Positions 35,948-46,556 of a DNA stretch of 64,000 nt are shown here, one piece after another. The notes beneath the pieces are model-generated. The model made no database searches and was not told the DNA's origin. It worked only from the letters and a program-made list of their open reading frames with translations. Location of the stretch: positions 62,001 to 126,000 of the forward strand of contig NZ_JABJRA010000011.1 of the NCBI RefSeq assembly GCF_013155365.1. The letters are read 5' to 3'. A program made the translations under genes and the position numbers. Source of the stretch: Nocardioides sp. zg-DK7169. Its GTDB lineage: Bacteria > Actinomycetota > Actinomycetes > Propionibacteriales > Nocardioidaceae. Position 1 is the first letter of the stretch. Each line of letters opens with the position of its first letter.

Positions 35948-36934
35948 TCAGCGCCCGTCGCGCAGCCCGGTCACCGTGAGCACCAGGCGCTCGAGGGTGT
36001 ACGACGCGTCGCTGGCCGCGCCCTTGACGTCGGCGTCGGCACGGGCCACCGCCCGGATCGCCTCGCCGATGGCCGCGTCGCTCCAGCCGCGCGCCTGCTC
36101 GCGCAGGGTGCGCAGCTTCCACGGCGGCACCCCGACCTCACGGGCCAGGTCGGCGTCGCGCAGCCCGCGGCGCGCGCCCTTGAGCTTGGCCAGGCCGCGC
36201 GCGCTGCCCGCGAACGCGGAGGTCACCAGGACCGGCGCCGTGCCGCCGTCCAGGGACCAGCGCAGCTCCTCCAGCGCGAGCTGACGACGGCCGCCGAACG
36301 CGGCGTCGGCGACGGCGAAGGACTTCGCCTCGGCGCGGCCGCCGAAGTAGCGACCGATCCTCTCGACGTCGAGCGGCTCCCCGGCGAAGTCCGAGGTGAG
36401 CTGGTGGGCCGCGGCCGAGAGCGAGCGCAGGTCCTGGCCGACGGCCTGGACGAGCGCCGCGGCGGCCTCCCCGTCGATGGTGGCGCCGTGGCTGCGGACC
36501 TCGGAGACCACGAAGCCGGGGTACTCGGAGGCCTTGAGCTCGGCCGACTTCACCTCGGTGACGGTCGGGAGCTTGCGGAGCTTGGTCAGCACGCCGGACC
36601 CCTTGGGCCCGCCGCCGTGGACCAGCACCAGCGCGACGTCCTCCGAGGGCGCGGCGGCGTAGGCCAGCAGGCCGGCCACCGACTCCTCGGGGAGGTTCTC
36701 GAGGTTGTGGACGACCACGCAGCGGATCGAGGAGAACAGCGACGGCGCGGCGAGCTCGCCCAGCGTCGCCAGGCTCAGGTCGGAGGCCGGTGACTCGGCC
36801 ATCTCCGCCTCCGGGTCGTGGGCGCGGACCGCGTCGCGCACCGCGCGCACCGTCCGGTCGCCGAAGAACTCCTCCTTGCCGGTCACCAGGGTGACCCGAC
36901 CAAGGACGTCTGCTGCCTGAGGACCTCTCGCCAT
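35948..36934 (-). CDS. holA: DNA polymerase III subunit delta
   Basis: A 328-residue protein matching HolA: VTLVTGKEEFFGDRTVRAVRD at the N-terminus, the RCVVVHNLENLP region, KLRKLPTVTEVK and the C-terminal GRRQLALEELRW and WKLRTLREQARGW helices. It is the clamp-loader subunit that opens the beta sliding clamp. ATG 36934 is chosen by conservation. It lies 202 bases downstream of comEC on the same strand, with an array of 22-bp repeats between. The open frame running upstream through the repeats is an artefact of the 22-bp array. Confidence 0.9.
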   Translation of the reverse strand: MARGPQAADVLGRVTLVTGKEEFFGDRTVRAVRDAVRAHDPEAEMAESPASDLSLATLGELAAPSLFSSIRCVVVHNLENLPEESVAGLLAYAAAPSEDVALVLVHGGGPKGSGVLTKLRKLPTVTEVKSAELKASEYPGFVVSEVRSHGATIDGEAAAALVQAVGQDLRSLSAAAHQLTSDFAGEPLDVERIGRYFGGRAEAKSFAVADAAFGGRRQLALEELRWSLDGGTAPVLVTSAFAGSARGLAKLKGARRGLRDADLAREVGVPPWKLRTLREQARGWSDAAIGEAIRAVARADADVKGAASDASYTLERLVLTVTGLRDGR

Positions 36935-36970
36935 GGTGGGGCTAGCCTCCCACAGCCCGCCGACGTCCCC

Positions 36971-37124
36971 GAGTCGGCGCGTGTGGTGTGCCGAGTCGGC
37001 GCGCGTGGTGTGCCGAGTCGGCGCGCGTGGTGTGCCGAGTCGGCGCGCGTGGTGTGCCGAGTCGGCGCGCGTGGTGTGCCGAGTCGGCGCGCGTGGTGTG
37101 CCGAGTCGGCGCGTGTGGTGTGCG
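36971..37124 (+). repeat. Seven tandem 22-bp repeats (locus A)
   Basis: Seven units start at 36971, 36993, 37015, 37037, 37059, 37081 and 37103. Each begins GAGTCGGCGC, continues with G(T/C)GTGGTGTG and ends CC (CG in the last unit). Units 2-6 are identical; units 1 and 7 have T instead of C at position 12. Each junction forms the palindrome GCCGA-G-TCGGC. The array fills most of the space between comEC and holA, starting 13 bases beyond the comEC stop. It has no spacers, so it is not CRISPR. Related units occur at 40661-40713 and 48727-48927. Confidence 0.97.
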
Positions 37125-37136
37125 GAGGCCCCCTGC

Positions 37137-39512
37137 TCAGTCGCGGGTGCGTACCGCGAGCTCGTCGTCGCGGGCCAGGACGAGCAGGTCGCCGCCGAGG
37201 TCGGTGCGCAGCACCCGGGCGCCGCTCGCCTCCAGCGGCGCCAGCGCGTCCGGGGCGGGGTGCCCGTAGTCGTTGTCCTCCCCCACCGAGACCAGCACCA
37301 CCCGGGCGCCGAGGGAGGTGAGGAAGTCCGGGTCCTGGTGGCGGCTGCCGTGGTGGGGCAGCTTGAGCACGTCGACGCGCAGCCCCGCGACCTGCCGCGC
37401 CAGCGCCGCCTGGCCCGGTGGCTCGAGGTCACCGGTCAGCAGCGCGCTCACGCCCGCGACCTCCACGAGCAGCACGACGCTGGCGTCGTTGGCCGTCGTA
37501 CCGTCGCCGGGGCCCTCGTACGGCGCGGGGTCGTCGGGGCGCAGCACCTCGACGCGGGCCTCACCGACGGTGCGGACACCCGGCGCCGCCGTACGGACCG
37601 GTATGCCGGACGCCGCGGCCGTCGCCACCACCTCGTCCACCGTGCCGGGAGGGTCGAGCAGCGCGGCCGTCTCCACGGCGCCGACGCTGCGCCCCTCGAG
37701 CACGCCCGCGAGCCCGTCGACGTGGTCGGCGTGGAAGTGGGTGAGCACCACCAGCGGGACTTCGCGCACCCCGAGGTCGTCCAGGCAGCGGTCAATCGCC
37801 TCCGGTTCGGGCCCGGCGTCGACGACGATGCCCGCGTGGTCACCGGCACGCACCACGAGCCCGTCGCCCTGGCCCACGTCGCAGGCGGCCAGCACCCAGT
37901 CCCCGCCCGGCCACCCCGGTGTCGGCACCCGCACCACGACCACGGCCACGGCGAGCACGCAGCAGGCCAGGCCGGCGATCGGGCGGCGCAGCACCCAAGG
38001 GCCCGCCAGCGCGAACGCGACGCAGAGCAGGGTGAGCAGCAGCAACGAGACCGCCTCGACCTCCCAGTCGACCGCTGCGGTCGGCAGCGCGGCGCCACGG
38101 CGCGCGACCAGGATGATCCACGCGACGCACCACGACGCGAGCGTCCCGAGCGCCGCGCCGGCCGGCGCCCAGACCAGGCCGAGCAGGCCACCGGCGAGAC
38201 CGAGGACCGTCGCCGGCCCGACCACCGGGGTGACGACGAGGTTGGCGAGCACCGCGACCAGGCTGACCTCCCCGGAGATCCCGGCCACCACCGGCGTGCA
38301 GGCGAGCTGGGCGGCGGCGGGGACGGCCACCGCCTCCGCCAGCCAGCGCGGCAGCCACCGCGCCATCGCATCGCGCCACCCGGGTGCCAGCACCAGGATC
38401 CCGGCGGTGGCCAGCACCGAGAGGGCGAACCCGGCCGTCACCGCGAGCGACGGCTGCACGAGCAGGAGCGCGACCACGGCGGCGCCGAGCGCGCGCATGC
38501 CGCGGCGCAGGCCGTTGGCCCCCATCCCGACGAGCGCGACCGTGCCCATCACCGCGGCCCGCAGCACGCTCGGCTCGGTGCGGGCGAGCAGCACGAAGCC
38601 GACGATCCCGGCCGCCCCGACGACCAGCAGCCACCGGCCGCGCACTCCCGACCACCGGGCGAGCACCAGCAGGAACCCGACCACCAGGGTCAGGTTGGTG
38701 CCCGAGACCGCGAGCAGGTGGGTCAGCCCGGTGGCGCGGAAGTCGTCGGCCAGCCCGGGGTCCATCCCCGCGTCGTCGCCGTTCACCATCGCCGGCACCA
38801 GCACCCGCTGGTCCGCGGGCCGGTGCTCCACCGACGCCCGCAGCGACGCACGGACCGCCGCCGCCCCGCGCCACCACAGGTCCGGGTCGTCGAGGGCGAC
38901 CGGCGTGCCCGACGGGCTGAGCACGCCGGCGAGGTCCGGCTGGTCGGGCGGGGAGAGCCGCCCCGTGAACCGCACCCGCGCGCCCAGCCGCAGGTCCAGC
39001 CACCGCTCGTCCCCGATCACCAGCACCGGCGCGCGCAGCCGGTGGGCGCGCCCGCGGCCCTCCACCTCCACGACCGTCACCCGCACGAGGACGACGTCGC
39101 CGAAGCGACCGGCGACCGGGCGGGGGTCGGAGGCCACCACGCCCACCGCGGACACGACCGCGCGCTCGGAGGCCAGCCGCCCCACCGGTCCCTCGGTCAC
39201 CTGCTGCTGACGCACCAGGACGGCCACCACCACGGCGCCCGCCACCAGGACCAGCGCGGCGCCGGTACGCAGTGTGCCCCGGGACCACCGGCCACGGCGT
39301 ACGCCCGCCGCCAGGGCGGCGAGCCCGAGCAGGACGGCGGCGACGACCAGGCCGAGGACCGCGCCGTCCAGCAGGTGCGCGGCGAGGCCGCCGGCCCACG
39401 CCCCCAGCCCGAGCAGCGGCATCCTCAGGTCCGGCAGGTCGCGCAGGGCGGCCCATGCAGGCGCGGACTGCTCCACCCCCTCTGCCAGGTGTCCCGGGCC
39501 CCCGGCGCCCAC
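37137..39512 (-). CDS. comEC: ComEC/Rec2 DNA-uptake channel
   Basis: A 791-residue protein. N-terminal membrane segments surround a DUF4131 region. The Competence domain follows with about eight more segments (HLLAVSGTNLTLVVGFLLVLA; ALGAAVVALLLVQPSLAVTAGF). The C-terminal metallo-beta-lactamase-like domain carries CDVGQGDG, THFHADHVDG and KLPHHGSRHQD. This is the full three-part layout of ComEC, which moves single-stranded DNA across the membrane. GTG 39512 starts four bases after the comEA stop. Competence in this group is not proven; the gene set is common in actinobacteria. Confidence 0.92.
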   Translation of the reverse strand: MGAGGPGHLAEGVEQSAPAWAALRDLPDLRMPLLGLGAWAGGLAAHLLDGAVLGLVVAAVLLGLAALAAGVRRGRWSRGTLRTGAALVLVAGAVVVAVLVRQQQVTEGPVGRLASERAVVSAVGVVASDPRPVAGRFGDVVLVRVTVVEVEGRGRAHRLRAPVLVIGDERWLDLRLGARVRFTGRLSPPDQPDLAGVLSPSGTPVALDDPDLWWRGAAAVRASLRASVEHRPADQRVLVPAMVNGDDAGMDPGLADDFRATGLTHLLAVSGTNLTLVVGFLLVLARWSGVRGRWLLVVGAAGIVGFVLLARTEPSVLRAAVMGTVALVGMGANGLRRGMRALGAAVVALLLVQPSLAVTAGFALSVLATAGILVLAPGWRDAMARWLPRWLAEAVAVPAAAQLACTPVVAGISGEVSLVAVLANLVVTPVVGPATVLGLAGGLLGLVWAPAGAALGTLASWCVAWIILVARRGAALPTAAVDWEVEAVSLLLLTLLCVAFALAGPWVLRRPIAGLACCVLAVAVVVVRVPTPGWPGGDWVLAACDVGQGDGLVVRAGDHAGIVVDAGPEPEAIDRCLDDLGVREVPLVVLTHFHADHVDGLAGVLEGRSVGAVETAALLDPPGTVDEVVATAAASGIPVRTAAPGVRTVGEARVEVLRPDDPAPYEGPGDGTTANDASVVLLVEVAGVSALLTGDLEPPGQAALARQVAGLRVDVLKLPHHGSRHQDPDFLTSLGARVVLVSVGEDNDYGHPAPDALAPLEASGARVLRTDLGGDLLVLARDDELAVRTRD

Positions 39513-39516
39513 TCGC

Positions 39517-40545
39517 TCAGACCGTGACCAGCGGGGCGAGCTCGGAGAGGGTCACCTCGCCGATGCCGTCGACCTCCAGCAGCTCCTCGACCGCGCTGAA
39601 CCCGCCGTTCTCCTCGCGCCACCCGATGATCGCCCCTGCGGTCACCGGCCCGACGCCGGGCAGCGTCTCGAGCTCGGCCTGGCTTGCGAGGTTGATGTTC
39701 ACCAGGGCCACGGAGGCCGTCCCGGGTGCGGTCGGGCCGCCGACCGACGACGCCGCCACCCCCGACGGCGCCTCGACGCCGACCAGCACCTGCTCACCGT
39801 CCACCAGGACGCGTGCCAGGTTGAGGTCGACCAGGTCGACGCCGGGGCGAGCGCCGCCCACCGCCTCCAGGGCGTCGACCACCCGGGAGCCCGCCGGCAG
39901 CACGGCGATGCCGGGACGGCGTACGCGTCCCGCGACGTCCACCGTGACCGTCCCCGACTGCCCGGACGGCGAGGCCGCGCCGACGGCACCGCCCACCTCG
40001 GCACCAGACGGGACGGCCGTGCCCGGGCCACCGCCGGACCCGTCGATCGGTGAGGCGTCCGCGGCGGCCAGTCGCCCGACGGACTCGCTGCTGTCCGAGC
40101 GCACCACCCACCAGGCGGTCACGGCGAGCCCGACCGCGACGAGCACGGCGACGACCGCCACGGCACCGGCGCCCAGCCCGGCCCGGCCGCGCAGCGGGTC
40201 CGGGACGAGGGCGGCGATGCCCGCACCCCGGCGTCGGGACGCGTGCCGCCCCGGGACCGGCACGGGCGCTGCGGACGGCCCCCAGGGGGCGGGGTCGGCC
40301 CCGACCGGCTCTGAGCCGAGGTCGGGCACCGTGTCCGCGGCACTCCGCAGCTCCCCCCACGTCGCCCGCTCGGCGGCCGGCGGCCCGATGTGGGTGTGCT
40401 CGCGCCACCACTCCTCGTCGGTCTCGACGTCGTCGCGGACGTCGGGGTCGGAGGCGGCCCGGGCTCCGGCCAGCTCGGCGCCGAGCACCGCCAGCCGGCG
40501 GGCGACGGCGGCCTCGTGCTCGGGATGGGTACGACGGCTGCGCAT
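39517..40545 (-). CDS. comEA: ComEA-like DNA-binding protein
   Basis: A 342-residue protein. A polar cytoplasmic N-terminus (about 120 residues) precedes a membrane helix (AVAVVAVLVAVGLAVTAWWVV). A Ser/Gly linker, an SLBB domain (VTVDVAGRVRRPGIAVLPAGSRV) and a C-terminal helix-hairpin-helix region (VNINLASQAELETLPGVGPVTA) follow. ComEA binds incoming double-stranded DNA outside the membrane and hands it to ComEC. The cytoplasmic N-terminus is longer than in Bacillus, as usual for actinobacteria. The upstream gap to degV holds the locus B repeats. Confidence 0.9.
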   Translation of the reverse strand: MRSRRTHPEHEAAVARRLAVLGAELAGARAASDPDVRDDVETDEEWWREHTHIGPPAAERATWGELRSAADTVPDLGSEPVGADPAPWGPSAAPVPVPGRHASRRRGAGIAALVPDPLRGRAGLGAGAVAVVAVLVAVGLAVTAWWVVRSDSSESVGRLAAADASPIDGSGGGPGTAVPSGAEVGGAVGAASPSGQSGTVTVDVAGRVRRPGIAVLPAGSRVVDALEAVGGARPGVDLVDLNLARVLVDGEQVLVGVEAPSGVAASSVGGPTAPGTASVALVNINLASQAELETLPGVGPVTAGAIIGWREENGGFSAVEELLEVDGIGEVTLSELAPLVTV

Positions 40546-40660
40546 GTGGCGACGCTAGGAGCGCAGGGCCCGTCCCCGCCGGGACACCCCCGACGCCTGT
40601 GGACGGGCGATCATCGGCGGTCCCCCTGTGGACGCTCAGCGGCCCGGGCAGCGCCACCTA

Positions 40661-40713
40661 CGCCGACTCGCCGCACCACAAGCCCCGACTCGGCGCACCA
40701 CAAGCGCCGACTC
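40661..40713 (-). repeat. 22-bp repeats, two full units and a partial (locus B)
   Basis: On the minus strand, unit 1 runs 40713 to 40692 and unit 2 from 40691 to 40670; a third GAGTCGG core (40669 downward) is incomplete. Unit 1 has GAGTCGGCGC then TTGTGGTG; unit 2 has GAGTCGGGGC then TTGTGGTG. The array starts ten bases after the degV stop, in the same orientation as degV. The core of unit 1 sits in a GCCGA-G-TCGGC palindrome. Confidence 0.93.
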
Positions 40714-40722
40714 GGCGACGGG

Positions 40723-41586
40723 TCAGGCGGGGGTGGGGCGGGGGGCGACGCAGACGGCGATCATGCCGGGGCCGACGTGGGCGCCGAGGACGGCGCCGAG
40801 CTCGCCGCAGGCGACCTCGCGGCCGGAGAGGCCGTCGGCGAGCCGGGCGGTCAGCCGTTCGGTGAGTGCGGCGGCGCGGTCGGGGTTGGCGAGGTGGGCG
40901 ACGGTGACGTCGACCTGCTGCTCCCCCGCGGCCGCGACGGCGAGCTCCTCGAGCCGGTTCAGCGCGCGGGTGGAGGTCCGCACCCGTTCCAGCGGCACGA
41001 CGCGGCCGTCGTCGAAGCCCAGCAGGGGCTTCACCGCCAGCGCGCTGCCGAGCAGCGCGGCCGCGGCCCCGATCCGCCCGCCGCGGCGCAGATACTCCAG
41101 GGTGTCGACGTAGAACAGCGAGCGGGCGCCGGCCGCGACGTCACGGGCCGCCTGGGCGGCCTCGTCGGCCGAGCCACCGGCCTCGATCACCTCGGCGGCA
41201 GCGCGCACGGCGTACCCCACCGCGGGCCCGACCTGGCGGGTGTCGACGCAGACCACCCGGAGACCGGCGTCGCGCGCCGCCAGTTGCACGGACTCGAAGG
41301 TCCCGCTCATCTCCGCCGAGAGGTGCACCGACACCACCTCGGTCGCACCAGCCTCAGCGAGGCGCCGGTAGGTGTCGGCGAACACGGCCGGCGCGGGACG
41401 CGAGGTGCTGACCGGGGTGAAGTCCCGCAGCGCCTGCGCGACCACCTCCGGGCAGGCGTCCTCGGTGCCCTCGTCGAACACCTTCGGCCCGATGACCACC
41501 TGCAGCGGCACGACCGCGATGCCGTGCGCCGCCGCGAGGGCGGGCTCGAGCATCGCGGTCGAGTCGGTGACGAGACGGACCGGCAT
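40723..41586 (-). CDS. DegV-family fatty acid-binding protein
   Basis: A 287-residue DegV protein. Recognisable are VRLVTDSTAMLEP at the N-terminus, TSRPAPAVFADTYRRLAE (the TSxP motif), HLSAEMSGTFESVQLAA and the EYLRRGGRIGAAAALLG segment with VKPLLGF. DegV (FakB-type) proteins bind a single fatty acid for phosphorylation by FakA. No fakA (DAK domain) is in the window. It sits directly upstream of comEA, a common actinobacterial neighbourhood, and 36 bases behind the leuS stop. Confidence 0.9.
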   Translation of the reverse strand: MPVRLVTDSTAMLEPALAAAHGIAVVPLQVVIGPKVFDEGTEDACPEVVAQALRDFTPVSTSRPAPAVFADTYRRLAEAGATEVVSVHLSAEMSGTFESVQLAARDAGLRVVCVDTRQVGPAVGYAVRAAAEVIEAGGSADEAAQAARDVAAGARSLFYVDTLEYLRRGGRIGAAAALLGSALAVKPLLGFDDGRVVPLERVRTSTRALNRLEELAVAAAGEQQVDVTVAHLANPDRAAALTERLTARLADGLSGREVACGELGAVLGAHVGPGMIAVCVAPRPTPA

Positions 41587-41622
41587 GGCGGTGAGAGTAG
41601 ACGAGAAGGACGCTGCGCGGCC

Positions 41623-44151
<2,529 letters not shown>

Positions 44152-44212
44152 CTCGTTCTCTCGTCGGCCGGTGGGATCGCCTGCTGCCTGGCCGGGGCAC
44201 CGCCCCGGGCAC

Positions 44213-44238
44213 AAAAAAGCCCCTCGGGCACGAGGGGC
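44213..44238 (-). terminator. Attenuator terminator upstream of leuS
   Basis: Perfect 8-bp stem GCCCCTCG/CGAGGGGC with a four-base loop (44219-44238), followed on the minus strand by six T (A44213-44218). It stands between the leader peptide and leuS, 61 bases before the leuS start, so by default transcription should stop here. Confidence 0.88.
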
Positions 44239-44240
44239 GG

Positions 44241-44270
44241 CCGCGTCGGGTCGTGGTTCCTCCGACGCGG
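44241..44270 (-). promoter_or_regulatory. Leader hairpin between leader peptide and attenuator
   Basis: Nine-base arms CCGCGTCGG (44241-44249) and CCGACGCGG (44262-44270) pair perfectly around a 12-base loop that contains GGAGG on the minus strand. The hairpin directly abuts the leader peptide stop codon, so a ribosome stalled on the Leu codons would melt it. A competing antiterminator pairing is not obvious to me. Confidence 0.7.
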
Positions 44271-44297
44271 CTAGCTAAGGAGCAGGGTCCTGCACAT
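44271..44297 (-). CDS. Leucine leader peptide of leuS (MCRTLLLS)
   Basis: An eight-residue open frame: ATG at 44297-44295, then Cys Arg Thr Leu Leu Leu Ser and TAG at 44273-44271. The three consecutive Leu codons are CTG, CTC and CTT, the last rare in this GC-rich genome. It is followed at once by a hairpin and a terminator, the layout of ribosome-mediated attenuation. When charged tRNA-Leu is scarce the ribosome would stall on the run and let RNA polymerase reach leuS. Inferred from sequence only; no good ribosome binding site is visible, so translation may start near the 5' end of the RNA. Confidence 0.72.
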   Translation of the reverse strand: MCRTLLLS

Positions 44298-44378
44298 GGG
44301 GCCATGGTAACGCTCCGCCCCGAGAGGCGCGGCACCGGAGACGCGCGCGGACCCCGCCCGAGCAACCATGGACGGAAT

Positions 44379-44393
44379 GAGAACAGGTTCTAG
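44379..44393. promoter_or_regulatory. KstR-like operator
   Basis: AGAACAGGTTCT (44380-44391) within GAGAACAGGTTCTAG is an inverted repeat that fits the KstR pattern TnnAACnnGTTnnA except for the first T. It ends 23 bases before the SDR gene start. KstR is the TetR repressor of sterol catabolism in mycobacteria and rhodococci; another TetR acyl-CoA regulator is possible. Confidence 0.55.
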
Positions 44394-44414
44394 TTTGCGC
44401 TAGGGTCGCCGCCC

Positions 44415-45503
44415 ATGAGGATCGTGGTGACCGGGGCGTTCGGGAACGTCGGCCGCACGGTGGTGCGCCAGCTGCTGGCCGACGGCCACGAGGTGCACGC
44501 CGCCGACCTGGCGTCGAGGCCGAGCAGGCGGTGGGCGGCGCGACTGCGCCACCAGCGCCTCGTCGTGCACTGGGGCGACCTCACCGACCCGGCCACCGCG
44601 CCGGCGCTCCTCGCCGCCGGCGGCGGGGCGGACGCGGTCGTGCACCTGGCCGCGGTCATCCCGCCCACGGCGTACCGCCTCCCCGCGCTGGCGCGCCGGG
44701 TCAACGTCGAGGCCTCGCGCCTGCTCCTCGACGCCGTGGAGCGTGCGCCGCAGCGCCCGCGCCTGGTGTTCGCCTCCAGCATGGCCGCCTTCGGCGCCAC
44801 CAACCCGCACACCCGGCCCGGCCTCGTCGACGCGACGACCCCGCTGCGCCCCGCCGAGATGTACGGCGCGCACAAGGCGGAGGTGGAGGCGATGCTGGCC
44901 GCCTCCGACGCGGAGTGGACGGTGCTGCGCCTGGGCGCCGTGGTCTCCAGCGAGATGCTCGCCGGCCTGGACCTGGAGATGGTGCTGCTCGAGGCCGCGC
45001 TCCCCCAGGACGGCCCGGTCCACGCGGTCGACGTCCGCGACGTCGCGCTCGCCTTCGCCGCCGCGGTGCGCGCCGACTGCGCCGGGAGGGTGCTGCTGAT
45101 CGGCGGCGACGCCTCCACCCGGCTCACCCAGGTCCAGATGTCGGGCGACATGACCGCCGCGCTCGGGCTGCGCGGCATCCTGCCCGCCGGACTCCCCGGC
45201 GACCCCGCCGACGACGCGGCCTGGTTCTGCGTGAGCTGGATGGACACCGACGAGGCGCAGCGGCTGCTCGGCTTCCAGCGCCACGACTGGGCACGCACGC
45301 TCGCCGACACCCGGGCCACCTTCGGCCCGCGCCGGTACGTCGCGCCCGCGGCGCGCCCGGTGGCCCGGGCGGTGCTGGCCCGGCGCTCGCCGTACCACCG
45401 CGACGCGCGGCGCCACGCCGACCCGTGGGGCGTCATCGCGGCGCACTGGGGCGAGGCCGCCCTCGAGGGACGGGTGCCGGCGGACGGCACGGCCGAGCGC
45501 TGA
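44415..45503 (+). CDS. NAD-dependent epimerase/dehydratase (extended SDR)
   Basis: A 362-residue extended SDR. The dinucleotide-binding motif is VVTGAFGNVG at residues 4-13, with Asp of HAADLAS after the second strand favouring NAD(H). The active site Ser lies in FASSMAAFG and the Tyr/Lys pair in YGAHK. The C-terminal third (WMDTDEAQRLLGFQRHDW) is typical of sugar epimerases and 3-beta-hydroxysteroid dehydrogenase relatives. The substrate is unknown. The KstR-like operator upstream hints at steroid or acyl-CoA metabolism. It ends convergently with the AraC gene, six bases apart. Confidence 0.8.
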   Translation: MRIVVTGAFGNVGRTVVRQLLADGHEVHAADLASRPSRRWAARLRHQRLVVHWGDLTDPATAPALLAAGGGADAVVHLAAVIPPTAYRLPALARRVNVEASRLLLDAVERAPQRPRLVFASSMAAFGATNPHTRPGLVDATTPLRPAEMYGAHKAEVEAMLAASDAEWTVLRLGAVVSSEMLAGLDLEMVLLEAALPQDGPVHAVDVRDVALAFAAAVRADCAGRVLLIGGDASTRLTQVQMSGDMTAALGLRGILPAGLPGDPADDAAWFCVSWMDTDEAQRLLGFQRHDWARTLADTRATFGPRRYVAPAARPVARAVLARRSPYHRDARRHADPWGVIAAHWGEAALEGRVPADGTAER

Positions 45504-45509
45504 GCGCCC

Positions 45510-46556
45510 TCAGCGGGCGGCGCGCGCGTAGGCGGCCGGGGTCTGCCCGGTCCAGCGCCGGAAGGCCAGGATGAAGCTGGACGCCTCGGCGTAGCCCACC
45601 CGGCGCGCGACCTCGGCGACCGAGATCGTCGAGCGCCCGCCGAGCAGCGAGCAGGCGAGCGAGGCGCGGACCTCGTCGAGCAGCTCCTGGTAGGAGGTGT
45701 CGCACTCGGCCAGGTGACGCCGCAGGGTCCGCTCGGTGCGGCCCAGGGCGGCGGCGACGTCGGTCATCGGCGCCCCGACCGCGAGGTGCTGGGTGATCAG
45801 CACCCGCACCTCCTGGGCCAGGCCGGTGCGCTCGCGGCGCCGGGTGACGGTCTCGGCGCAGAGCCGCTCGGCCAGCGCCCGGGAGCGCTGGTCACCGGCG
45901 GGCAGCGGCCGGTCCAGCTCGGCGACGGGGAACTCCAGGCGGGCGCGCTCCGGCCCCACCCGCATCGTGGCGCCGACGCCGCCGGGCACCAGCTCGTCGA
46001 GCACCGCCCGGATCGCCGCCGCGTCACGGGCGACGAGGAAGGCCCGCACGTCGTCGGGCAGCGCCTCGCCGTCGACGTGCACCACCACCCGCTCGCCCGC
46101 CAGCGCGGCGCGCGGCAGCGCGAAGGTGAAGCTGAGGTCGATGAAGCGCAGCGCCACGGCCATCGCGTCGAGCACCGTGCGGCTGGCCAGCAGCGCGTAG
46201 CCGAAGATCCCGAACGTCTCCGCGCGGTACGTCGCGCCCACGGCCGCGCCCGCGGAGGTGCCGCAGTGGCGCTGGAGGTTGCGCACCACCGCCAGCTCCT
46301 GCGCGGCGGTCACCTCGCGGTCGGCCACCTCGAGGTCGCCGACCCCGAGCCCGCTGCCGGCCAGCACGCTGCGCGCCGGTACGCCGCGCGCCGCGGCGTA
46401 CCGCACGAGCAGGGCGACGCCGGCCACCGCGCGCGGGAACTCCCAGTCGCGCGCGGCCGGCCCGCCGAGCAGGTCCGCGGGAGCTGCGGGCCCAGCGGGG
46501 TCCGCAGCGGCAGCGGGGTCGGCAGGACCGACGGGGTCGACGGCGCCGGCGGACAT
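45510..46556 (-). CDS. AraC-family transcription regulator
   Basis: A 348-residue regulator. A Pro/Ala-rich N-terminal tail precedes an arabinose-binding-like sensory domain (residues about 55-240, with VGATYRAETFGIFGYALLAS). The C-terminal HTH_18 has LGRTERTLRRHLAECDTSYQELLDEVR and VAEVARRVGYAEASSFILAFRRWTGQTPAAYA, shown here as two helix-turn-helix halves. The domain type often responds to small hydrophobic ligands. ATG 46556 was chosen because it faces the monooxygenase start across a 70-base divergent region and shares the TTCCGGAC-ATG start context. It probably controls the monooxygenase-decarboxylase pair. Confidence 0.85.
   Translation of the reverse strand: MSAGAVDPVGPADPAAAADPAGPAAPADLLGGPAARDWEFPRAVAGVALLVRYAAARGVPARSVLAGSGLGVGDLEVADREVTAAQELAVVRNLQRHCGTSAGAAVGATYRAETFGIFGYALLASRTVLDAMAVALRFIDLSFTFALPRAALAGERVVVHVDGEALPDDVRAFLVARDAAAIRAVLDELVPGGVGATMRVGPERARLEFPVAELDRPLPAGDQRSRALAERLCAETVTRRRERTGLAQEVRVLITQHLAVGAPMTDVAAALGRTERTLRRHLAECDTSYQELLDEVRASLACSLLGGRSTISVAEVARRVGYAEASSFILAFRRWTGQTPAAYARAAR

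Noticed and set aside
36971..37124. CRISPR array
   Set aside because: The 22-bp units are directly abutting with no unique spacers, and no cas gene is in the window.
36933..39527. Long plus-strand frame through the 22-bp repeats and antisense to comEC
   Set aside because: It is open only because GC-rich third positions of comEC and a stop-free 22-bp repeat give a spurious frame. Its product is low complexity Arg/His/Asp and shows no family.
44213..44297. T-box riboswitch in front of leuS
   Set aside because: No T-box sequence and no specifier loop are visible, and the region of about 85 bases is too short. The Leu-codon leader peptide explains it better.
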